Source: JADJLQ01 sp964405735 (GTDB lineage Bacteria > Bacteroidota > Bacteroidia > Chitinophagales > Saprospiraceae). Taken from it: a DNA stretch of 11,671 nucleotides. A program made the translations under genes and the position numbers. Below are positions 6,619 to 11,671 of the stretch, one piece after another. The notes beneath the pieces are model-generated. The model saw only the letters and a list, made by a program, of their open reading frames with translations. It did no database searches and was not told where the DNA came from. Numbering within the stretch: the first letter of the stretch is position 1; each line of letters opens with the position of its first letter. The stretch is from NCBI GenBank assembly GCA_964405735.1, contig CAYOPD010000125.1:1-11671 (forward strand), given 5' to 3'.

Positions 6619-7973
6619 TTGAACACATACTTCAGCAGCAGTCGCATACCGTAGATGAATAAAAGCAATTTAAATACCCCATTGATGTAGCTCGCCACAC
6701 TGATCTCACTCACCAATAATGTGCCGAGGTAAAGGATCATAAACCATAAGAGATAAAAGGGTGTCCTTCGGCTGGCCCGGATAAACCATTTGTACAGCGA
6801 GGAGATTAAAAATCCAAACAGGGCCAGAAAAACAAACCCATAACGACCGAAATCAGCGTAAGCATCACCGATCGGACCCAGGGTAGAGGAAGTGAATTTG
6901 GTTAACCGTATACCGGTGTAGGCTTTAAAGTACTCCTGCTGACCTACGATGGGCTTGTCCGGCCATAATATTCTGGGTATAAAAGCCACGAGTGTGTTTT
7001 TAATAGTCACCTCTCCATTACCAAAACTCCGGCGCTTGGGCACATAATCCATACAATAGGTCACCAGCATTCCCTGGTTGAGCCGGTAGGCCATCTGAAC
7101 CAGGTTGGCTTGCTTAAACAACTGATCAAACTCCACGGCGTTTTTACGCACGAGGGAAAGGAAGAGCTCTGGATCCTGATTGATTTCCCTCGTTTGCCTG
7201 GCTGAAAATTCGCTCTGACGGATATCCCAGGTCTCCTTACGGTATTGGGTCTTCGACATCTGCAGCACGGCAATCATCCAGACAGCGACACCAAAAAATA
7301 AAAATTTAAGCGGTAAAACCATTCTGATGGGATACCGTGTCGTATATACAACCGTAACCGAAAAGATCCACAGGATCACCGTTCCGATCATCCCGTTGAG
7401 CAGGGTGGTAGCAATAATCAATAACAACCCACTGCCAAACCAAATCCACTTGTACCGGTACGGGATGAATATAAAAAGGCAGATACTCAGCAATAACAAA
7501 TGCGCGAGCATAAAAAAGAGAAGGCTGAGACTGATCGGCACATATACCTGAAAGATCCAAAAAAATGCTCCTGCTATAAAAAGCGCGATGGCCATATTTT
7601 GTTTCCCGGTATATTTTTCGGTCAACCTCTGAACAGTATCCTGAATGTAACGGTCCCATAAGTTGCTGGACCAAAGCGGAGTAGTCACCAATAGCACAAA
7701 GGCAAGGGTAGCAGGCACGGCATAGATAAAATAGTCCTCATACGGCACCGCCATCACGCCTCTGATCGTATAGCCGATCAGGGGAAATACCAGCCACTGG
7801 GTCGTGGCGAGGAGGGCCAGCCACTCAAGAAAAACAAACTTCTGCCCTAACCGGTGAAGAAAAAGAAGCAATAAAAATATTTCCAGCCCGATGATACCCG
7901 ATGCCAGCAGGTTGGGTTGCCAGGTGAGGATGGCAGCAGTCGTCAATAACCCGGTCCAAATCACCAGCTTCAT
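6606..7973 (-). CDS. wzy: O-antigen/exopolysaccharide repeat-unit polymerase, Wzy-like
   Basis: A 455-residue integral membrane protein with roughly ten to twelve hydrophobic segments, for example at 22-40, 84-100, 128-142, 148-170, 178-190, 195-210, 222-238, 376-393, 406-422 and 433-447. A long hydrophilic stretch between about 240 and 360 is probably the large periplasmic loop typical of Wzy proteins. It contains AFIPRILWPDKP (330-341), a phrase recurrent in Wzy-like polymerases, followed by SSTLGPIGDAYADFGRYGF (362-380). Wzy joins undecaprenyl-pyrophosphate-linked repeat units in the periplasm. Overall Wzy sequence is poorly conserved, so the call rests on topology, the loop motif and the neighbouring flippase. 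Its ATG overlaps the flippase stop by 4 bases (ATGA). O-antigen versus capsule or exopolysaccharide cannot be decided. Confidence 0.85.
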   Translation of the reverse strand: MKLVIWTGLLTTAAILTWQPNLLASGIIGLEIFLLLLFLHRLGQKFVFLEWLALLATTQWLVFPLIGYTIRGVMAVPYEDYFIYAVPATLAFVLLVTTPLWSSNLWDRYIQDTVQRLTEKYTGKQNMAIALFIAGAFFWIFQVYVPISLSLLFFMLAHLLLLSICLFIFIPYRYKWIWFGSGLLLIIATTLLNGMIGTVILWIFSVTVVYTTRYPIRMVLPLKFLFFGVAVWMIAVLQMSKTQYRKETWDIRQSEFSARQTREINQDPELFLSLVRKNAVEFDQLFKQANLVQMAYRLNQGMLVTYCMDYVPKRRSFGNGEVTIKNTLVAFIPRILWPDKPIVGQQEYFKAYTGIRLTKFTSSTLGPIGDAYADFGRYGFVFLALFGFLISSLYKWFIRASRRTPFYLLWFMILYLGTLLVSEISVASYINGVFKLLLFIYGMRLLLKYVFKWDL

Positions 7974-9235
7974 GCTATGGCGGGTGTTTGGTTTAATTTA
8001 CGGTGAAGTATAATAACCAAAAAGAGTAGCTGTGACCCTGATGAAATCATCATCGCCACCGCGGCGCCCCACATGCCCATCACCGGGATAAGCATAAGAT
8101 TAAAGACCAAATTGATACCCGCACCCAATGCATAATGATACAGGATATAGCGCGTCATCCCTGTGGCATATACTACTTGCTCCGGCAGAAACACCGAAGC
8201 CAATAACAAATTGGCAAAACCCAGCGCAGGAATAAGGGCGAAGGCAGGCTCATATGCCCTGGAAAGAAAAATGCTCCCGATCCAGGGATAAAGAAATCCC
8301 ATCCCCAAAACCAGGACAAGACCTCCGGTCAAAAAGTACCCCAGCCTTTTCCGGGTAGCCTGGTACAACGCCCGGTATTGCTCCGGGTCTCTGGCTTGCT
8401 GGAAAACCGGGGCATTCAAGTAGGCTACTAAACCACCGCTGACCATAACAAACAACTTTGCACCTAATCCATAAGCAGCTGAATACATCCCCACTTCATC
8501 TTTTTCGCAAAACAGGTCCAGCAGGTACCGGTCAGCATTATTGACAATCCACACCAGTACCGGCAGTGCAATCAAAGGGCGTACATAGCGGACCAGGTTT
8601 CGAAATTTTGGTGATCGCCATATTTCCGTAATGCCCATCAGGGTGAGTTGCTGGTTGGGTTTGAAGCTGAGAATACCCAAAAGCACCACGATTCCCTCCG
8701 CCAGGATGAAAATGACCCAGAGAGCGGTGTATTCCCGGTTCATGCCGCTGAATAATATGGCCAGCATAATGAGTATAGACAAAACCGGGCTGATGACCTG
8801 CAGGATGGATTGCAGCGTGGTATAGCCACGGATATTGATGTGAGCCATTTGGAGACCGGAAAGCGTATTGGTGATCACCTGTCCTAAGATCAGCGCCATG
8901 AGCATAAAGGAGATCAACCCCGAAAGGACGGTGAGGCCCAGTAAACTGAGTGCCAAAAGTCCCAACCAAATAAACAGTGATCGATAATAGGTAAAAAGTT
9001 CATGGCCGGGTTCGCCATGAAATTCATGTCTGAAGGATTGTATGGTCGGGTTTGCCACCAGGGTCGTATAAAAAGTAACAGCACTGGACGCTATAAAATA
9101 GGTTCCGTAAGCAGATGGGGCGAAATAGGTGGCAATCAGCTTATTCAATCCAATGGCCATGAGCGCGGCCAATCCCTGCAGGAAAATGAATTGATATCGT
9201 CTCGGATCCTGCCGGATCTTACGTCCCTGTATCAC
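7970..9235 (-). CDS. wzx: Polysaccharide repeat-unit flippase, Wzx-like (MOP superfamily), GTG start
   Basis: A 421-residue multi-pass membrane protein with about twelve hydrophobic helices across its whole length, as in the oligosaccharide flippase branch of the MOP superfamily. Useful landmarks are the N-terminal FIFLQGLAALMAIGLNKLIA (17-36) and AYGTYF (42-47), the central NNADRYLLDLF (232-242) and VGMYSAAYGLGAK (248-260), all typical of Wzx/RfbX-like proteins. It should move undecaprenyl-pyrophosphate-linked repeat units from the cytoplasmic to the periplasmic face of the inner membrane. Start is GTG at 9235-9233, overlapping the stop of the methyltransferase gene by 4 bases (GTGA); it precedes a basic N-terminal tail (GRKIRQDPRR), consistent with a cytoplasmic N-terminus. 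Which repeat unit it carries is unknown. Confidence 0.92.
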   Translation of the reverse strand: MIQGRKIRQDPRRYQFIFLQGLAALMAIGLNKLIATYFAPSAYGTYFIASSAVTFYTTLVANPTIQSFRHEFHGEPGHELFTYYRSLFIWLGLLALSLLGLTVLSGLISFMLMALILGQVITNTLSGLQMAHINIRGYTTLQSILQVISPVLSILIMLAILFSGMNREYTALWVIFILAEGIVVLLGILSFKPNQQLTLMGITEIWRSPKFRNLVRYVRPLIALPVLVWIVNNADRYLLDLFCEKDEVGMYSAAYGLGAKLFVMVSGGLVAYLNAPVFQQARDPEQYRALYQATRKRLGYFLTGGLVLVLGMGFLYPWIGSIFLSRAYEPAFALIPALGFANLLLASVFLPEQVVYATGMTRYILYHYALGAGINLVFNLMLIPVMGMWGAAVAMMISSGSQLLFLVIILHRKLNQTPAIA

Positions 9236-9951
9236 CGACGAATAGCCTTAAACAAAATATTCTGCGACAATTTGATATCGAAATGTCCGCTTTCAGCCGC
9301 ATGCAAGAGCCGTAATCCGGAAGAGCCAATCTCCCATATTACCCGCCGGATCAGACTCATGAATCCATGGACGATGGGTTTATCTTCATAGCTTTCAAAC
9401 ATGGCAAATCCTACCGTTCTGCATAACTGGGCCAGGGACTTGTGTGTATAGGCCATCTCATGTGTCAGGTCAGAATACCGGATCTTTGATCCAAATATCC
9501 CTTCCGCGTTGGGTACATGAAGGACCACAAAGCCGTTTGGCCTCAGGACACGATATATTTCTTTCATCATCCCGATAGCTTCCTCGCGATCAAAATGTTC
9601 CAACACATCCAACAGGAGAATGGCGTCATAGGTACCGGGTTCAGTCGATCGGATCGCTTCCCGGATATCCGCCTGCCTGACCTGAGGGATCCCAAACCGG
9701 TGAGCCGCCTGTATACTTTCCATGGAGATATCTACTCCGGATATTTGCGCAAATCCATGATCCAGGAATACCTTGACATATCCTCCTATACCACAACCTA
9801 AATCCAGAATCCGTAAGCTCCTGCCCCTTGGAAAGCAGCGCCGTATCAGATATTTCCCATAAGGCTTGAAAAGTTCATAGCTCTCCCGCGTCACATCACG
9901 GCCGAATGAAGTGGCGTAACTCGCATAGATTTCCGATTTCCAGGGCTTCAT
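9232..9951 (-). CDS. Class I SAM-dependent methyltransferase
   Basis: A 239-residue soluble methyltransferase of the UbiE/Methyltransf_11-like kind. Motif I is ILDLGCGIGG (48-57), the ribose-binding acidic end of strand 2 is GVDIS (72-76), motif II is AILLLDVLEHF (110-120), and motif III surrounds VLRPNGFVVLHVPN (135-148). The LLDVLEH plus LRPNG form is common in methyltransferases of sugar clusters, where they methylate the glycan or its terminal residue, sometimes ending chain growth. The C-terminal part, about 190-239, is less conserved and probably recognises the acceptor. The ATG start is preceded by a Shine-Dalgarno-like AGGAAG (9961-9956). It follows the beta-helix gene after 17 bases and overlaps the flippase by 4. 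Substrate unknown. Confidence 0.92.
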   Translation of the reverse strand: MKPWKSEIYASYATSFGRDVTRESYELFKPYGKYLIRRCFPRGRSLRILDLGCGIGGYVKVFLDHGFAQISGVDISMESIQAAHRFGIPQVRQADIREAIRSTEPGTYDAILLLDVLEHFDREEAIGMMKEIYRVLRPNGFVVLHVPNAEGIFGSKIRYSDLTHEMAYTHKSLAQLCRTVGFAMFESYEDKPIVHGFMSLIRRVIWEIGSSGLRLLHAAESGHFDIKLSQNILFKAIRR

Positions 9952-9968
9952 GGTTCTTCCTGACTATG

Positions 9969-11369
9969 TCAATGGGTAGATGACAACTGTACTTTTCGCA
10001 GCCCTTCTCCCCCGCCTAAATCTCCGAAGCTGCGGACATTCATCTGCTTGGGCTCGTTTCGCTCATTATAAAAAGGTGGATCGCTTGGCGAAGCATTTTT
10101 ATAAAAATTCCCGGTGGAAGAGATAAAACTGGCGGGGTCATCTTTCCAGCGGATCCGGTTACGATCGTCACCAACACCCGAGGCACCAAAAAAATTGTTG
10201 ATCAAGACCAGGTGCCCCATCCCGTTTTGTATGACGTACCCGTCCCCGGGCTCACCGGAAAACCGGTTATTAACCATCGTGACAAACGAAGGATTGGTAG
10301 ATAGGGTACTGTTGAAAAAAGCTTTCGAATGCTCACTGTAGTTATTGGCAATATATACGCCGCATAACAGGCAATTGATATCGACCGCATTCCGGGAAAA
10401 TGTATTGTTTTCCACCTCGACGATATCGGATACTTCGATATCGATAGCGGCTCGATCATACCCGGAGAACTGCGAATGTGTAATGTAAAAATTCTTCGAG
10501 TTGGCCAATCCACCCACGATGGCTGAAGGTGATAGCCAGGGACTAGGGGCAGTCATACCATAAAAGGCACAGTTATCAATTTCAATTTCGGAAACCTGGA
10601 GGTTATCCCCCTGGTTCAGATTGATGTTGGCAGATCCATTACCGGCTGCACCCGAAAAATGACAATGTTGAATTTTGGCTTGAAAGAGATAGGGCTTAAA
10701 TTCCAGATTGTACTGCAGATAGGTCTCGGGATCCGATTTAAAATCTATCCCATTTACACAAAATTGGTTCAGATCTGAAAAACGCAGTAAAGTCCCTCCT
10801 TTCGGACCTGTCCAAATAAGCGATGAACCCAGTGTTCCGCTGTTACTCATCGAAGCTCCCAGCCAATGGATTGACTTCCTGGCATATCGATCAGCTGACA
10901 CCTCCAGGGTTCTGGAAATCCGGTACTGGCCAATCGGCAAACGGATAGTGACCGAATTTTCATATGCCCTGGCAATAGCGAGGGCCTTTTGAAATGCTTT
11001 CGTGTCATCTATATGGTCCATTCCATTGGCGCCAAACCAGCCAGGATAAATTTCTGAGAGTGTTCCAGGCAGAAATTCCAAAACTGCCTCCGGGCTGAAT
11101 ACAGGGTCACTACCCAAAACGATCCAGGGATGGGTAAAAACAACTTTCCCGGTTCCCTCAGTGAGAATATAGGCGCCCGGCAGTAGTATCACTTCCTTTG
11201 AAAAGACAATCGTACTGTCTGTTCGCAAGGTGTCCTGCAGGTAGAAGGCGGCTGAACCGGAAACAAAAGGAAGAGGAGCGCTTTGATTGAATCGTGGCGC
11301 CTGGCAACTGAATAAATACACTCTTACACCCAGGAGAACCAAAGCGGTAGAGGACCTGGTGGCTGACAT
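9969..11369 (-). CDS. Right-handed beta-helix, pectate-lyase-superfamily protein; probable lipoprotein
   Basis: A 466-residue protein when started at the ATG read from 11369. A longer frame reaches a TTG at 11414, and a GTG lies at codon -4. The N-terminus has a hydrophobic run ending LFSC, with Cys22 as a plausible lipidation site, although Phe at -2 and an Arg inside the run make the lipobox imperfect. After a linker comes YPGWFGANG (about 108-116) with DDTKAFQKAL, the entry motif of the Pectate_lyase_3/tailspike-type beta-helix. From about 230 to 400, repeated units such as VSEIEIDNCAFYG, VEVENNTFS, VTMVNNRFSG and LVLINNFFG mark the coils. Such proteins act on acidic polysaccharides as lyases, hydrolases or epimerases, or simply bind them. 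Here it may trim or modify the locus's own polymer in the envelope. No catalytic residues can be assigned by eye. Confidence 0.85.
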   Translation of the reverse strand: MSATRSSTALVLLGVRVYLFSCQAPRFNQSAPLPFVSGSAAFYLQDTLRTDSTIVFSKEVILLPGAYILTEGTGKVVFTHPWIVLGSDPVFSPEAVLEFLPGTLSEIYPGWFGANGMDHIDDTKAFQKALAIARAYENSVTIRLPIGQYRISRTLEVSADRYARKSIHWLGASMSNSGTLGSSLIWTGPKGGTLLRFSDLNQFCVNGIDFKSDPETYLQYNLEFKPYLFQAKIQHCHFSGAAGNGSANINLNQGDNLQVSEIEIDNCAFYGMTAPSPWLSPSAIVGGLANSKNFYITHSQFSGYDRAAIDIEVSDIVEVENNTFSRNAVDINCLLCGVYIANNYSEHSKAFFNSTLSTNPSFVTMVNNRFSGEPGDGYVIQNGMGHLVLINNFFGASGVGDDRNRIRWKDDPASFISSTGNFYKNASPSDPPFYNERNEPKQMNVRSFGDLGGGEGLRKVQLSSTH

Positions 11370-11383
11370 TCTTTTGAACACGG

Positions 11384-11605
11384 TTAACGCGCTAAAAATG
11401 ATTCCCGAATGCAAGACAAATTACACGAATGAATGCAATAAACATCGGGCTCAGACAGGATAGCATCCTTTCGGGAATCAAAAACAACTCGATGATTCTG
11501 GTGAAGCAGGCTATTCACAAGATCCGTATAAATCTTATGAAAGCTGATAATCGATCTGGACATTAACGGAAAGGAAAACATTGCGCCTGAATCCAGGTTT
11601 CCCAT
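11384..11605 (-). CDS. Doubtful 73-codon ORF
   Basis: An ATG frame whose start abuts the TAA of the upstream gene. The position is attractive for a translationally coupled small gene. The peptide is rich in Ser, has three Cys near its end (CIHSCNLSC) and otherwise shows no hydrophobic segment or recognised fold. It overlaps the beta-helix gene only if that gene uses the TTG at 11414. I cannot support a function and think it is more likely chance than real. Confidence 0.2.
   Translation of the reverse strand: MGNLDSGAMFSFPLMSRSIISFHKIYTDLVNSLLHQNHRVVFDSRKDAILSEPDVYCIHSCNLSCIRESFLAR
11400..11479. repeat. 10-base perfect inverted repeat, 60-base spacing
   Basis: GATTCCCGAA at 11400-11409 is matched by its reverse complement TTCGGGAATC at 11470-11479. 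Each arm is followed within a few bases by a TGC/GCA-like extension (GAATGC versus GCATCCTTTC), so the pairing is imperfect beyond ten. The pair lies just upstream of the beta-helix gene's ATG. It could form a long-range stem in the transcript or be two operator half-sites; chance is also possible. Confidence 0.4.
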
Positions 11606-11671
11606 TTATAATTTGATATAATGCTTCGCAAATTCATGCGGCATCGCCCCCTTGATATCCACCAGGAATGT
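11606..11671 (-). CDS. C-terminal tail of a probable nucleotide-sugar (UDP-sugar) dehydrogenase, cut by the window edge
   Basis: The last 21 codons and TAA stop are present; the rest lies beyond 11671. The peptide reads FLVDIKGAMPHEFAKHYIKL. The (V/I)DxKG-type strand followed by a short helix and a final aromatic-basic-Leu end resembles the C-terminus of UDP-glucose/UDP-GlcNAc 6-dehydrogenase-like enzymes (TviB/WbpA type), which oxidise nucleotide sugars to uronic acids using NAD. The frame is read on the same strand as all other genes and stops just before the 236-base interval. The call rests only on this tail and may be wrong; if right, the polymer contains an acidic sugar. Confidence 0.5.
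   Translation of the reverse strand, partial: TFLVDIKGAMPHEFAKHYIKL

Larger units (their letters stand above)
11370..11605. other. 236-base interval between the dehydrogenase tail and the beta-helix gene
   Basis: It carries a 73-codon minus-strand ATG frame (11605-11384) that begins directly after the dehydrogenase stop (TAAATG) and ends 14 bases before the chosen ATG of the beta-helix gene. I recognise nothing in its peptide, which lacks a signal peptide or domain. The interval also has a perfect 10-base inverted repeat (GATTCCCGAA). It could be a leader with regulatory structure, a small unknown gene or simple spacer. A TAATTTG-like string lies at the 3' part but differs from the Bacteroidota -7 element by one missing base, so no promoter is called. 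Confidence 0.35.

Noticed and set aside
7306..7674. 122-codon minus-strand frame inside the polymerase gene
   Set aside because: Overlaps the membrane segments of the polymerase in another frame; no independent support.
8538..8969. 143-codon minus-strand frame inside the flippase gene
   Set aside because: Lies wholly within the flippase frame, is His/Pro/Gly rich and has no recognisable domain; a shadow of the real gene.
9001..9019. CATGGC / GCCATG inverted repeat
   Set aside because: Six-base arms within the flippase coding region with no T-run or conserved context; expected by chance.
9002..9391. 129-codon plus-strand frame across the flippase/methyltransferase junction
   Set aside because: Antisense to two well-supported genes and with no recognisable protein features.
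11440..11452. TAATTTG-like string as a Bacteroidota promoter -7 element for the beta-helix gene (approximate region)
   Set aside because: One base short of TAnnTTTG and no -33 TTG at the usual spacing.

Overview
The window is the interior of a surface- or exopolysaccharide biosynthesis locus. Every supported gene is on the minus strand, so transcription runs from high to low coordinates. The organism is probably a member of the Bacteroidota: intermediate GC, a GT4 protein opening MKILHIIPAYKPA, mostly weak or absent Shine-Dalgarno sequences, and a mix of FkbM, CgeB-like and GT4 genes. This placement is inference; there is no rRNA or marker gene to confirm it.

Layout in transcription order: (1) the last 21 codons of a gene ending in a VDIKG-type tail, probably a nucleotide-sugar (UDP-sugar) dehydrogenase that makes uronic acids; (2) a 236-base interval with a doubtful 73-codon ORF and a 10-base inverted repeat; (3) a large right-handed beta-helix, pectate-lyase-like protein with a probable lipoprotein signal; (4) a class I SAM methyltransferase; (5) a Wzx-type flippase; (6) a Wzy-type polymerase; (7) a CgeB-like glycosyltransferase; (8) a 237-base gap without a convincing gene; (9) an FkbM-family methyltransferase; (10, 11) two GT4 glycosyltransferases; (12) a 352-base gap with a doubtful 93-codon ORF; (13) a third GT4; (14) a WaaE-like GT2; (15) the first 23 codons of an NAD-dependent sugar epimerase/dehydratase.

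The genes fit a Wzx/Wzy-dependent pathway. Nucleotide sugars are supplied by the flanking dehydrogenase and epimerase. Five glycosyltransferases assemble a lipid-linked repeat unit, which two methyltransferases may decorate. The flippase moves it across the inner membrane, the polymerase joins units, and the beta-helix protein could trim, epimerise or bind the polymer in the envelope. The initiating sugar-phosphate transferase and the Wza/Wzc export genes are not here and should lie outside. Several junctions overlap by 4 bases, and three genes appear to start with TTG or GTG.

No mobile element, CRISPR array, tRNA or rRNA was seen. Individual enzyme specificities cannot be read from sequence. 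The least explained parts are the beta-helix protein and the three gaps in an otherwise tightly packed operon.
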